Shown: positions 7,153 through 15,763, counted from the stretch's first letter. The stretch: DNA of 38,981 nt from Deltaproteobacteria bacterium (GCA_029559435.1 JAKQBZ010000059.1:1-38981); one strand, 5' to 3'. Made by a program: numbers and translations. The notes: generated from the letters alone by a model not told the origin.

Positions 7153-8136
7153 CTATTGTTTCGTTGCTTCCACGAGGCAGTCCATCTTCGGCCCGGTGCG
7201 AAGCAGTTTTACGTTTGAAAATCCTGCTTTTTCAAGGGCGTCCCTCACCTCCCTGAAGGTATAGGTATCGCCGCCGCGCGTATTGACAAGCATGTTGATG
7301 GCAAATACCGTCCCGGAAGGGGGATTGGTGCGCGATTCATCCATGATGTGGTCCCGGATAAGAAGGACCCCGCCCCGAACAAGAGACCCGTGGACCTTTT
7401 TGAACAGTGCGAGGTTTTGTCGAAGGCTGTTCTGATGGATGATCGCCGAGAGCAATGCCAGATCGGCACCCGCCGGAAGAGGGTCTCTGTAGAAATCTCC
7501 TGCCGTGAATTTTACACGCCCCTGGAAGCCCTCCTTTTTTATCTGTCTTTTCGCAAGGCCGATAACGTTTGGGACGTCAAAGATCGTCGCTTTCATGCCT
7601 TGATTCTTATTAAGGAATGCGATCGTATATGTGCCCGATGCACCGCCGATATCAAGGAGCCGCTTGAACCGGGAGAGGTCATAAAGATCGGCGATCTCCC
7701 GGGAAAGATGTTTCCCTACCGAGTGCATTGCCCCGATGAAGGCATCCATAGCCTCTTTGCTTTTTCGCGGGGATGATCTTTTTTTTCTGCTGCCCCCCTT
7801 TCTTACGACCTCGGTCAGCAAGCTCCAGTTGTCCCAAAGATGGCTGAAATGGTGAAGAAAGGGGAGCGCCGTCTCGGGATGGTCTTTCGAGAGATACCCT
7901 CCAACCTCGGTGGTCTCGTAAATATCGTAATCCTTTCTCAGAAGCCCGAAGGCGACGAGTGCGTCCAGGACCCTTGTCGTCGCCCTTGCATCCAGGGCAA
8001 GTTTTGCAGCGAGCTCCGCCGCCGTAGACCTTTTTTTATGCAGATGGGAGAAGAGATCCAGCTCAGCGGCGGTAATGACGATCCTCCCTTTCATAACATT
8101 CCACATATCCTGCAGGATTGTTTCATGGCCGTCCAT
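7153..8136 (-). CDS. SAM-dependent O-methyltransferase-like protein (Methyltransf_2 type)
   Basis: A 327-residue protein with an N-terminal winged-helix dimerisation domain (about 10-85; ELDLFSHLHKKRSTAAELAAKL is typical and reads as a helix-turn-helix). It is followed by a class I methyltransferase domain. Motif I is LLDIGGASG (160-168), the acidic motif II is FDVP (186-189), and a later FTAGDFYRDPLP stretch matches the adenine-side loop. This arrangement belongs to the plant-COMT/hydroxyindole-O-methyltransferase-like family, members of which methylate small hydroxyl compounds. No substrate can be assigned. A clear AAGGAGAGG precedes the ATG. It lies 51 nt downstream of the MFS gene on the same strand and may be co-transcribed with it. 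Confidence 0.8.
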   Translation of the reverse strand: MDGHETILQDMWNVMKGRIVITAAELDLFSHLHKKRSTAAELAAKLALDARATTRVLDALVAFGLLRKDYDIYETTEVGGYLSKDHPETALPFLHHFSHLWDNWSLLTEVVRKGGSRKKRSSPRKSKEAMDAFIGAMHSVGKHLSREIADLYDLSRFKRLLDIGGASGTYTIAFLNKNQGMKATIFDVPNVIGLAKRQIKKEGFQGRVKFTAGDFYRDPLPAGADLALLSAIIHQNSLRQNLALFKKVHGSLVRGGVLLIRDHIMDESRTNPPSGTVFAINMLVNTRGGDTYTFREVRDALEKAGFSNVKLLRTGPKMDCLVEATKQ

Positions 8137-8187
8137 ATCCTCTCCTTAAACTTAGCCTGTTTTTTGCCGAAGCTGACCGCTATATGC

Positions 8188-9444
8188 TTATGTCTCTGGC
8201 CCCTTTTTCGGATATTCCACGAAAAAGATCAACAGCGCGGCGCACAGCGCCGATACTATTGCTGCCGTAAAGGGGATCAGGAAAGAACCTGTAATATCCC
8301 TTATGTGTCCTCCGAACCGGTTCGCGACGATCGCTCCGCACCCGTAAAAGAGGGTAAGCCCGCCTATGACGGTCCCCATAATCTCTTTCCGGAAATAATC
8401 CCCTCCACAGGCGCCGTACATGGGGAAGGTCGAGCCAAAGAAGGCGCCGAGAAAACCGACGCTGACAGAGAGGGCAATCTCATTCGACCCCGAAAGGATG
8501 ATGCAGGCTATGCTGATCGCGATGCATATGTTGGAGAACAAGATGGTAAAACGCCTTCCTATATAATCCGACGCCATGGGTATCGTGAGGACGCCCGCGA
8601 TCTGGCCCAGGCCATGAATAGTGGCGAGGAATGAGGCCCTTCCGTAAGCAAATCCCAGTTCGTACCGCGCGTAATCCACCATGAACGTGAGGAGAAGGTA
8701 GAGCGAGGCAGCGATAAGAAAATAGGAAAAACCGATGAGCCAGAAATTGGGGATAGCGAGGATCCCGGCGTAGCTTATCTTTTGCTTAATGGCGGAAGGT
8801 GCGGCTTGGGCAGCGGGTTTCTCGCTTTCCGGCGTGCCCCAGGGCGCAAGCCCTTCATCTTCGGGCTTGCTTCGGAGAAGAAGCGCATTGATTATGACCA
8901 TGAGAAACGCAGCAATGCCCAGTATATACCAGCAATACCGCCAGCTCCAGTGTGCCACGACGACAGGATAAAATTTGCCCATCGTAGCAAAGCCGAGCCC
9001 GAAACCTGTCGATAAGATGCCGAGCGCCATCCCTTTTTTCTTGATGAAGAACCAGCGCTGGACAAGGGTTACAATGGGCGTCCACATTGCCGCGCCGCCC
9101 ATGCCGACGATCCCGTAGAAGATGCATGCCTGCCAGAAATTCTGGACGGTGCCCATGAGAAAGGTGCCGACACCAAGGATGACGCAGAAGCACGAAATCA
9201 CCTTTCGGGCGCCGAGGCGGTCCGTAAGGTAGCCGGTAAAGAGCGAGAAGAGTATGTACACCACGAAGTAGGCGTTGAAGATGTCGCCGCCCTGCCTCCG
9301 GGTAAACCCCAGCGTCCTTATCATCTCAGGGAGCAGTACGCTGTAGCCGAGGCGTATCCCGTAATTTATAAAGAGGTCGACAAAACAGACGGCAAGGACG
9401 ATCCATGCCCAATGGACAGCCTGCCTGCGTACCTTATCGGTCAT
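8188..9444 (-). CDS. MFS transporter (OFA/monocarboxylate-like)
   Basis: A 418-residue protein with about 12 predicted membrane segments in two halves. The cytoplasmic loop between helices 2 and 3 carries GYLTDRLGARKV (70-81), the standard MFS signature, repeated in weaker form as ASDYIGRR in the second half. A hydrophilic central loop (about 200-225, SKPEDEGLAPWGTPESEKP) separates the halves. The look is that of oxalate/formate antiporter and monocarboxylate carriers, so an organic anion is the most likely substrate (inference). AAGGAGGGAG lies just upstream of the ATG. It probably leads a two-gene unit with the methyltransferase, which might make a compound that this carrier moves. Confidence 0.82.
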   Translation of the reverse strand: MTDKVRRQAVHWAWIVLAVCFVDLFINYGIRLGYSVLLPEMIRTLGFTRRQGGDIFNAYFVVYILFSLFTGYLTDRLGARKVISCFCVILGVGTFLMGTVQNFWQACIFYGIVGMGGAAMWTPIVTLVQRWFFIKKKGMALGILSTGFGLGFATMGKFYPVVVAHWSWRYCWYILGIAAFLMVIINALLLRSKPEDEGLAPWGTPESEKPAAQAAPSAIKQKISYAGILAIPNFWLIGFSYFLIAASLYLLLTFMVDYARYELGFAYGRASFLATIHGLGQIAGVLTIPMASDYIGRRFTILFSNICIAISIACIILSGSNEIALSVSVGFLGAFFGSTFPMYGACGGDYFRKEIMGTVIGGLTLFYGCGAIVANRFGGHIRDITGSFLIPFTAAIVSALCAALLIFFVEYPKKGPET

Positions 9445-9486
9445 AACAACTCCCTCCTTCTTTGGCTCATGGTAAAACCAAACACG

Positions 9487-9617
9487 AAATCCTAATATCT
9501 AAATTCGAAACAATGTCTAAATCCAAATATCAAATGCCCCAAACGCAAGTGTTTTACCGGTTTTGATATTTGAACATTCGTGCTTGTTTAGGATTTAGAA
9601 ATTTGAATTTAGGATTT
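9487..9617. repeat. period-7 repeat, AAATCCT family, inverted arms
   Basis: The left arm reads in heptads AAATCCT, AATATCT, AAATTCG and so on. The right arm carries the inverse words TTGTTTAGGATT and TTTAGGATTT. It fills the gap between the MFS and cooS-like genes, both on the minus strand. The same word family forms the core of the two larger nested repeats near 25.0 and 36.2 kb. Confidence 0.75.
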
Positions 9618-9626
9618 ATCATATCG

Positions 9627-11528
9627 TTATATCCCCAGTTTTTTCCTCTTCTCCTCTATGTGCGCGGCAATCCCGTCCACTGCCTTGACAGGGTCTTTCT
9701 CCACGTCGAGCCTGCCGCCCGTTACATTCGGGCAATCCTCCGTAAGAAGTTTAACGAGATTGGGTCCTCCTGTCACCGTAGGCACAGGGTTGACGTATGT
9801 ATAAAGGCCGAGCGCGAGCGCAAATACCGCATCGATCGTTGCCTTTTGTTCCATGTATTCAGGGGCAACCGCTGCAACGGGCAGGTCGGGGATCGGTACC
9901 CCCAATGCGAGAGAAAGGGCAGCGAGGAGATCGCCGAGACGGCCCGTGTCGGTGCATGTTCCGTAACTTAATACAGGCGGCACGCCCAGGACCTCGCATA
10001 CCTTTTTGAGGCCGCTTCCTGCCAGCTCCCTTGCTTCAGGGGTACACAAGCCGGCGACCTGCATGGCGGCATTTCCGCATCCCATTGAGAGGACAAGGAT
10101 ATCCCGCCTGATCAGCTCCTTCGCGATGCGGACGCTGTGGACATCCTGGCCTGTATCCCTTAACGAGGTGCAGGACACAAGCCCGGCTACTCCGCGTATA
10201 GATCCGGCCTTTATCGCCGCAAGAAGCGGGTTAAGGGTTCCGCCGAGCGCATCAAGGATGCTCTCCGTTGAGAAACCGACAACGGCCTCACCTGTTGCAA
10301 GGCCGGCAACAGGCTCAACGGCCGCCCTCCGCTCCCCGAAGTTGTCAACTGCCATCTGGAGAAGCGCAGCGGCCTGCTTCTCAGCCTCTTCAGGGGCATA
10401 GTCGATCCTGTCCTTTACGCCTTCGAGCACGACAAGCTGGCTGACCGGGATAAGCTTGAATTTATATTTTTCTGCGTAGAAGGGATCTACCGGCATAGAG
10501 CAGTTCATGTCGCAGGCAAAGAGATCGACGGCGCCGCTTGCGAGGACCGCCTCCTGCATGATCCAGTTGCCGGTGAACCCGTAGAACACATCGTCCATCT
10601 CCCATCGCTGGATCATCTCCTGCCCTGTCTCGATATTGGCGATAACGCGCAATCCTTTTGCGCCGGCTGCCTTTGCCTTGTCCTGCCACTCTTTCTTGCG
10701 GGCAAGCTGAACCATGGCAAAGCCGAGGAAAGGTTCATGGCCGTTGGGCAGGACATTGACATAATCAGGATCGAGGACGCCGAGATCCACCCGCATCCTG
10801 TGCGGCCTCGGAACGCCGAAGAGGATATCCTGGCAGTATTCGTTCACTATCTGGCTTTGATACGCCATGGCGATGGAAAGGCGCATCGCCTTCAGGGCGA
10901 GGCTCGCATAATATCCGTCCACGTTGGTAAGGCAGGAGCTTGTGGAGAACATCATCTCGCCGTATATCCCGCCGGGAAAGATGCCCAGCCTCTTCCATGC
11001 CTCCTGCCGCTCTTTCGGGGCCAGGGTCTGCACGATATGGCTCGGCTCGTCATATTTCCTGTTGAAATCAACCTCAAAGTAATTGCAAAGCATGATCGCA
11101 AGTTCCTCGTCAGAGACCGCCGACGGCATCCCGAAGCGATCTGCAAAGGCGACGAGCTTCTCCGGTTCCCTGATGGCAAATGGCGTCTTCCCGTTGGCCG
11201 TAGCCTTCAGCGTTTTTAACGTCTGCTCCGTGTGGTAGTGGTACGTTGACGCGCCCATGACATTCCTGAGAAGCATCATCCGCATCGCCATCCCGTCGCC
11301 TGTGATCCCGCAGACCCCCCGCTTGTCTTTCGCCACGTCGGCACGGCATGGGCCATTTGAACACAGATCGCAGCGTACGCCCCCCTGGCAGAAAGGACAC
11401 CTCTGATCAGGGCTTGCGCCGAGGCCCTGCGCCTCGTAACGGTCCCAGATGTTGCTCATGCCGTCTCTTTTGATCCTTTCGTATACCTTGCGCACCGACT
11501 CGTGCTGAGAGATCCGTTCTCCTTCCAT
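9627..11528 (-). CDS. cooS: CooS-family carbon monoxide dehydrogenase homologue with altered C-cluster ligand
   Basis: A 633-residue protein of normal CooS length and order. N-terminal cysteines bind the electron-transfer clusters: Cys44 and Cys47 form a CxxC D-cluster motif, and Cys53, Cys56, Cys61 and Cys73 fit the B-cluster. Active-site ligands were aligned by eye to C. hydrogenoformans CODH-II. His264 matches His261, Cys343 matches Cys333, Cys453 matches Cys446, Cys484 matches Cys476 and Cys525 matches Cys526. The Cys295 site, normally CCTGNE, reads IETGQE here, so Glu300 replaces the cysteine that holds the unique iron. A CooS homologue lacking a canonical cysteine (CooS-V) is known to carry an Fe-S-O hybrid cluster and not to turn over CO. 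This enzyme may be of that kind. No cooC, cooF or acetyl-CoA synthase gene is adjacent. AAGGAGGTAACC precedes the ATG. Confidence 0.88.
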   Translation of the reverse strand: MEGERISQHESVRKVYERIKRDGMSNIWDRYEAQGLGASPDQRCPFCQGGVRCDLCSNGPCRADVAKDKRGVCGITGDGMAMRMMLLRNVMGASTYHYHTEQTLKTLKATANGKTPFAIREPEKLVAFADRFGMPSAVSDEELAIMLCNYFEVDFNRKYDEPSHIVQTLAPKERQEAWKRLGIFPGGIYGEMMFSTSSCLTNVDGYYASLALKAMRLSIAMAYQSQIVNEYCQDILFGVPRPHRMRVDLGVLDPDYVNVLPNGHEPFLGFAMVQLARKKEWQDKAKAAGAKGLRVIANIETGQEMIQRWEMDDVFYGFTGNWIMQEAVLASGAVDLFACDMNCSMPVDPFYAEKYKFKLIPVSQLVVLEGVKDRIDYAPEEAEKQAAALLQMAVDNFGERRAAVEPVAGLATGEAVVGFSTESILDALGGTLNPLLAAIKAGSIRGVAGLVSCTSLRDTGQDVHSVRIAKELIRRDILVLSMGCGNAAMQVAGLCTPEARELAGSGLKKVCEVLGVPPVLSYGTCTDTGRLGDLLAALSLALGVPIPDLPVAAVAPEYMEQKATIDAVFALALGLYTYVNPVPTVTGGPNLVKLLTEDCPNVTGGRLDVEKDPVKAVDGIAAHIEEKRKKLGI

Positions 11529-11557
11529 GGTTACCTCCTTTTTTGGTCCAGCGCTGA

Positions 11558-11595
11558 ACCCGTAAGTCGTGAGGCGTAAGTCGTAAGGGGTTGAA
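11558..11595. repeat. period-7 repeat, GTAAGTC family, single arm
   Basis: Four heptads in a row (CGTAAGT, CGTGAGG, CGTAAGT, CGTAAGG) lie in the predicted leader of the cooS-like gene. No inverted partner is close by. Confidence 0.75.
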
Positions 11596-11633
11596 TGCTA
11601 TGCAGTTTACCCCTGCCATGTCTGCCGTTTTGT

Positions 11634-11647
11634 TTGATCCAGATCAT
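11634..11647. promoter_or_regulatory. FNR/CRP-family-like operator TTGAT-N4-ATCAT
   Basis: TTGATCCAGATCAT differs from the ideal TTGAT-N4-ATCAA palindrome by one base. It lies upstream of the cooS-like gene, about 20 nt downstream of the transcription start predicted from the promoter at 11668-11696. That position would suit repression or a second, unmarked promoter. It may be a chance match. Confidence 0.3.
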
Positions 11648-11667
11648 CAGGCGCTGTCTTAGAGTCA

Positions 11668-11696
11668 ATTGTAGTAAAGCATATAGTATCCGTCAA
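11668..11696 (-). promoter_or_regulatory. predicted sigma70 promoter of the cooS-like gene
   Basis: On the minus strand TTGACG (11696-11691), a 17-nt spacer and TACAAT (11673-11668) fit sigma70 well. The predicted start near 11661 gives a leader of about 130 nt that includes the FNR-like box and a period-7 repeat. Confidence 0.55.
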
Positions 11697-11718
11697 CCGA
11701 AAAACGGTTCCATTTACC

Positions 11719-11748
11719 TTGCAAAGAGTTGTTGTAAGCTGGTATTAT
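11719..11748 (+). promoter_or_regulatory. predicted promoter of rarA (very short leader)
   Basis: TTGCAA (11719-11724), an 18-nt spacer and TATTAT (11743-11748). The ATG at 11761 follows 12 nt after the -10 box with no ribosome-binding site, so the leader would be about 6 nt. The in-frame TTG at 11719 is the -35 box rather than a start codon. Confidence 0.5.
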
Positions 11749-11760
11749 CTACCTAATACT

Positions 11761-13077
11761 ATGGAATTATTTGACAATGGCATTTTGCAGAAGGGCGATG
11801 CGGGGAAGCCTCTCGCGGACAGGATGAGGCCGAAGACGCTTGATGAGTTCGTCGGCCAGGAGCACCTCCTCGGCGACAACAAAATACTGCGGCTTCTTAT
11901 AGCAAAAAAGGATATACCGTCCATGATCCTCTGGGGGCCGAGCGGGGTTGGGAAGACGACCCTCGGGTGGCTCATGGGAAGATACATGAAGGTCCCCTTT
12001 ATTTCCCTGAGCGCGGTGAATATCGGCATAAAAGAGGTCAAGGAGGTCATACAGAAGACAAAGTTCCAGCGGATAATCCTTTTCATTGACGAGTTCCATC
12101 GCTTCAACAAGCTTCAGCAGGACACGTTCCTTCCCCATGTTGAGAGCGGCGACATCATCCTCATCGGAGCGACAACGGAGAACCCTTCCTTTGAGATCAT
12201 TTCGCCCCTCCTGTCGCGTATGCGCGTCCTCACCTTGAACCCGTTGACAAAGGACTCGCTTGCGGCGATCCTGAGGCGGGCGCTCAGTACCGATAAAGAG
12301 CTGCTGTCTGCCGCGTTAAAGATCAACGACGATACGATCGAAGAGATCGCTGTCCTTGCAAACGGGGATGCGCGGCGCGCCCTTAACCTCCTGGAGGTGT
12401 GCTGCAAGATGGTGAGGGAGACAGGACAGAAAGAACCTGTCATCGACCACGATGTCGTGAAAGAGGCATACCAGAAAAAGATCGCGGTCTATGACAAAAA
12501 GGGCGAGATGCACTATGATCTTATAAGCGCCCTTCATAAAAGCATGCGCGGTTCCGATGCCGACGCAGCCCTCTACTGGCTCGCGCGCATGATCGAAGGG
12601 GGAGAGGACCCGCTCTATATCATGCGCAGGATCGTGCGTTTTGCGTCTGAGGACGTGGGGAACGCCGACCCCTACGCCCTGTCGCTTGCGATGGCTGCGA
12701 CAGAGGCATTCAGGTTCATCGGCCCTCCCGAAGGATATCTGGCGATCGCGCAGGCATGCCTGTACCTGTCGCTCTGCGAGAAGAGCAACGCAATCTATGC
12801 GGCGTATGGAGCGGCGAGCCGGGATGCCAGGAACATGCCCGAATACCCCGTCCCCCTGCACATCAGGAATGCGCCGACGCAGCTCATGGAAGAACTGGGG
12901 TACGGCAAGGGGTATCTCTATCCCCACGATTACGAGAATGCCATCGTCAGCCAGGCCTACCTGCCGGAGGAGCTAAAGGGGAGACGCTACTACCGCCCCA
13001 CCGGCAGGGGTCACGAGAAAAGGCTGAAGGAATTCATGGAGAAGGTGAAGAGGCTCGGCAGGGAAAAAAAGGATTAG
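11761..13077 (+). CDS. rarA: replication-associated recombination protein A (RarA/MgsA)
   Basis: A 438-residue AAA+ ATPase from the ATG at 11761. The N-terminus MELFDNG and PLADRMRPKTLDEFVGQEHL (18-37) are diagnostic of the RarA/WRNIP1 family. Walker A is GPSGVGKT (59-66), Walker B is ILFIDE (106-111), sensor 1 lies in IGATTENPSFE (135-145) and the arginine finger in LLSRMRV. The C-terminal part contains the tetramerisation/clamp-loader-like domain with MIEGGEDPLYIMRRIVRFASEDVG. It acts at stalled replication forks and single-stranded DNA in the cytoplasm. It has the usual length and is transcribed alone from a near-leaderless promoter. Confidence 0.93.
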   Translation: MELFDNGILQKGDAGKPLADRMRPKTLDEFVGQEHLLGDNKILRLLIAKKDIPSMILWGPSGVGKTTLGWLMGRYMKVPFISLSAVNIGIKEVKEVIQKTKFQRIILFIDEFHRFNKLQQDTFLPHVESGDIILIGATTENPSFEIISPLLSRMRVLTLNPLTKDSLAAILRRALSTDKELLSAALKINDDTIEEIAVLANGDARRALNLLEVCCKMVRETGQKEPVIDHDVVKEAYQKKIAVYDKKGEMHYDLISALHKSMRGSDADAALYWLARMIEGGEDPLYIMRRIVRFASEDVGNADPYALSLAMAATEAFRFIGPPEGYLAIAQACLYLSLCEKSNAIYAAYGAASRDARNMPEYPVPLHIRNAPTQLMEELGYGKGYLYPHDYENAIVSQAYLPEELKGRRYYRPTGRGHEKRLKEFMEKVKRLGREKKD

Positions 13078-13259
13078 GTTTGCGGAATGGTTTATTTTTG
13101 TTGCAAAATATCTCATATTGAAAGAGAATAATCACCTATACCGATATTTTGATGAACAGAGAGAAGCAATGAGATCATGTAGCGCGCCTCACACCGTCAG
13201 GTTGAGTTTTTGCTGAAGATCAAAGGTTCTTTTAATGTCGAAGAAGGGTATAACGATAG

Positions 13260-14861
13260 ATGGCGATACTCTATTGCGGTGCAAAGCGTTTTAAGCAGGT
13301 TATCCTGGCGGGGGCGGACTGGGTATTAAGCAACCGCAGCCACCTGAACAAGATCAACGTATTTCCCGTACCGGACGGTGATACGGGGAGCAATATGTCC
13401 ATGACGCTCATCGCCGCTGTCCGCGAGATTGAGGCCCTGCAGGAGGTCTCCCTGGAAACGACCGTCAAGGCTGCAGCCTGGGGATCCTTGATGGGTGCCA
13501 GGGGCAATTCCGGGATCATTCTGGCACAGATCCTGGCAGGGGTGGCCGAGGCGATAGAGGGGCGGGAGCGCCTCTTTGCCGCAGACATTGTTTTCGCCTT
13601 TTCCTGCGCCGTGCAGAAGGCCTATAAAGCGATCCTCCATCCGGCAGAGGGGACGATCCTTACCGTTGTCCGGGAGACGGCGGAGGCCGCGGAGAAGGTT
13701 GTCAAGACCGAGCAGGACCTCGCAGTCCTTCTTGACGAGATGGGCAAGGCAGCGTGGTCTTCCGTGGAGCGGACGCCGCTTCTCCTCCCGAAGCTGAAGG
13801 AGGCCGGCGTCGTTGATGCAGGGGGGCTTGGTTTTTTCTATTTCCTGGAGGGTATGGTGCGCCTGATCCGCGGCACCTTGAATACCGGCGCAGTCATCGA
13901 CGACGAAGATGAGCTCGAAGGCACAGCGGCCGAACCGGTGGAACACCGCTGGAACTACCGCTATTGCACAGAGTTCATCCTCAAGGGAAGCCAGATCTCA
14001 GGGGATGACATAAAAAAGAATCTTGTCAGGATGGGCGATTCTATCATACTGGTAGGGGATACGCGCCTCGCGAGGATCCATATCCATACCGGCCAGCCCG
14101 ACGAGGTCCTGCGTTACGCCTCTTCCCTGGGTCAGGTCTCATCGATCAAAGTGGACGATATGCTCGTTCAGCACACGTCGCGCTTTTCTGACCAGAAGAG
14201 CAAAAAGGCCACCTCCGTCGTTGCCGTTGTGCTGGGAGACGGCTTCAAGGAGATATTTTACAACGCCGGCAGCGAACTGGTGATAGATGGCGGTCCAACC
14301 CAAAACCCCAGCACCTTTGACATTGTGTCCGCAATAGAGACGGTGGCGTCATCGAACGTGATCGTCCTGCCCAACCATAAAAACGTCTGCCCTGCAGCGA
14401 TACAGGCAGCGGGTATGACGTCAAAGGAGGTCAGGGTCTTGAGAACATCATCCGCCCCTGAAGGCCTGTCAGCATTGCTGGCCTATATGGACGACGCCTC
14501 CTTTGAGAAGAACATCAGCAACATGGAAGGGGCATGGAAAGGCGTGAAAAGCGGAGAGGTGGCGCAGGCGTCCAGAAGCGTCACCGCAGGGGACGTTGAA
14601 GTCAAGCCCGGCGATTCGATAGGTATCTACAGGGGCGAGATCCGGTGCTCTTCAGCATCCGTGGGAGAGGCCGTTATGAACCTTGCAACGTCAATGCTCG
14701 ATGCTGCCGACGAGATCATCACCCTTTTTTATGGCGACGCTATCGGAAAGCAGGATGCGGAAGAATTGCGGGCAGAGATGCAGCAGCGTTTTAATGGAAA
14801 AACAGTTGAGCTCTATTACGGCGGGCAGCCGTATGCACAATATATTATTTCGGTAGAGTAG
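13260..14861 (+). CDS. fakA: fatty acid kinase-like DAK2/DhaL protein (FakA family)
   Basis: A 533-residue protein with the three-part FakA layout. The N-terminal DhaL-type ATP-binding domain (about 8-200) shows NVFPVPDGDTGSN (33-45), where the aspartates hold Mg2+-ATP, and GARGNSGIILAQIL (79-92). The middle domain begins near YRYCTEFIL, and a C-terminal DegV-like domain ends in VELYYGGQPYAQY. FakA phosphorylates fatty acids bound to FakB (DegV) proteins; the acyl phosphate then feeds phospholipid synthesis. The next gene is a DegV protein and the one after it a FadL channel, which strongly supports this role. An AGAAGGG site lies 11 nt before the ATG, and in-frame stops sit directly upstream. 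Confidence 0.85.
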   Translation: MAILYCGAKRFKQVILAGADWVLSNRSHLNKINVFPVPDGDTGSNMSMTLIAAVREIEALQEVSLETTVKAAAWGSLMGARGNSGIILAQILAGVAEAIEGRERLFAADIVFAFSCAVQKAYKAILHPAEGTILTVVRETAEAAEKVVKTEQDLAVLLDEMGKAAWSSVERTPLLLPKLKEAGVVDAGGLGFFYFLEGMVRLIRGTLNTGAVIDDEDELEGTAAEPVEHRWNYRYCTEFILKGSQISGDDIKKNLVRMGDSIILVGDTRLARIHIHTGQPDEVLRYASSLGQVSSIKVDDMLVQHTSRFSDQKSKKATSVVAVVLGDGFKEIFYNAGSELVIDGGPTQNPSTFDIVSAIETVASSNVIVLPNHKNVCPAAIQAAGMTSKEVRVLRTSSAPEGLSALLAYMDDASFEKNISNMEGAWKGVKSGEVAQASRSVTAGDVEVKPGDSIGIYRGEIRCSSASVGEAVMNLATSMLDAADEIITLFYGDAIGKQDAEELRAEMQQRFNGKTVELYYGGQPYAQYIISVE

Positions 14862-14874
14862 GAAAGGAGAGGCC

Positions 14875-15720
14875 ATAAAGATCATTACAGACAGCACCGT
14901 TGACCTGCCGCAGGACCTGGTACAGGAATACGATATAGGCATCGTACCGCTGACCATCCACCTGGGAGAAAAAAGCTGGAAGGACTTTTATGAGATCCAG
15001 CCCGATGAATACTGTTCGCTCTTGAGAAGGTCAACGGACTTCCCGACGACATCGCAGCCATCTCCCCAGGATTTTATCAACGCCTTCGCCCCCTTCGCTG
15101 CACAGGGTGAGCCTGTGCTCTGCGTCAATCTTGCGTCAAGGCTGAGCGGCACCTACCAGTCTGCACTCCTTGCCAAAGACCACTTCCCCGGCGCCCGGAT
15201 AGAGGTGGTAGATTCCCTCCAGGCCTCTATGGGGCTCGGCTTGATCATTCTGTTGTGCGCCAGGAAGGCCAACCAGGGAGCTTCCTTTGAAGATGTGGCA
15301 GGCTTTGCCGGAGAGCTCGCCCGGAAGGTGGAGACCTACTTTTCCGTCGATTCTTTAGATTATCTGCAGCGGGGAGGCAGGATAGGAAAGGCCCAGGCCT
15401 TCCTGGGCGCTCTCATGAAGATAAAGCCTCTCTTGCACTTAGTGGAAGGGGAGGTCCTGCCTGTCGAGAAGATACGCACGACCGAGAGGCTGCTGAGCCG
15501 GTTTGTGGAGCTCGTGGGAGAAGAAGCCGGGGGGCATTCGCACATCCTGCTGTCAATGGCAGACATTGGAAACGGCGAAGCTGCGACAGAGCTGCTTCAG
15601 AGGTTCCTGAAAATTCCCGGCCTTTCCCTTGTTTACCGGGGCAAGCTCGGCGGCGTGATCGCATCCCATGTCGGTCCGGGAGGGCTCGGTGTTTCTTTCC
15701 TGAAGGTAACCGATGAGTAG
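14875..15720 (+). CDS. DegV family fatty-acid-binding protein (FakB-like), apparent AUA start
   Basis: The family-defining N-terminus (KIITDSTVDLP, then VPLTIHLG) is encoded right after an ATA at 14875. The in-frame TAG at 14854 lies upstream and no ATG, GTG or TTG falls between. AGGAG at 14865-14869 stands 5 nt before the ATA, ideal for initiation there. Read this way the protein has 281 residues, normal for DegV/FakB. The first conventional start (TTG at 15022) would delete the lipid-headgroup loop. Other conserved parts are LASRLSGTYQSA, the SVDSLDYLQRGGRIGKAQ segment and a C-terminal HVGPGGLG. It should present fatty acids to FakA, whose gene ends 13 nt upstream. An ATG-to-ATA sequence error is the alternative. 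Confidence 0.82.
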   Translation: MKIITDSTVDLPQDLVQEYDIGIVPLTIHLGEKSWKDFYEIQPDEYCSLLRRSTDFPTTSQPSPQDFINAFAPFAAQGEPVLCVNLASRLSGTYQSALLAKDHFPGARIEVVDSLQASMGLGLIILLCARKANQGASFEDVAGFAGELARKVETYFSVDSLDYLQRGGRIGKAQAFLGALMKIKPLLHLVEGEVLPVEKIRTTERLLSRFVELVGEEAGGHSHILLSMADIGNGEAATELLQRFLKIPGLSLVYRGKLGGVIASHVGPGGLGVSFLKVTDE

Positions 15721-15763
15721 CCCATACTTTTTTTCATAAAAAAATTTTGTAGAAGGAGGGGGA

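Noticed and set aside
7840-8634. A 264-codon plus-strand frame over the methyltransferase and MFS genes
   Set aside because: It overlaps two convincing genes on the other strand and its translation has an unnatural composition.
13235-13294. Alternative fakA start at ATG 13235 reading MSKKGITIDGD
   Set aside because: The IDG wording resembles DAK2 starts, but the frame ends at TAA after 19 codons and the 13260 frame already fits the family, so no frameshift is needed.
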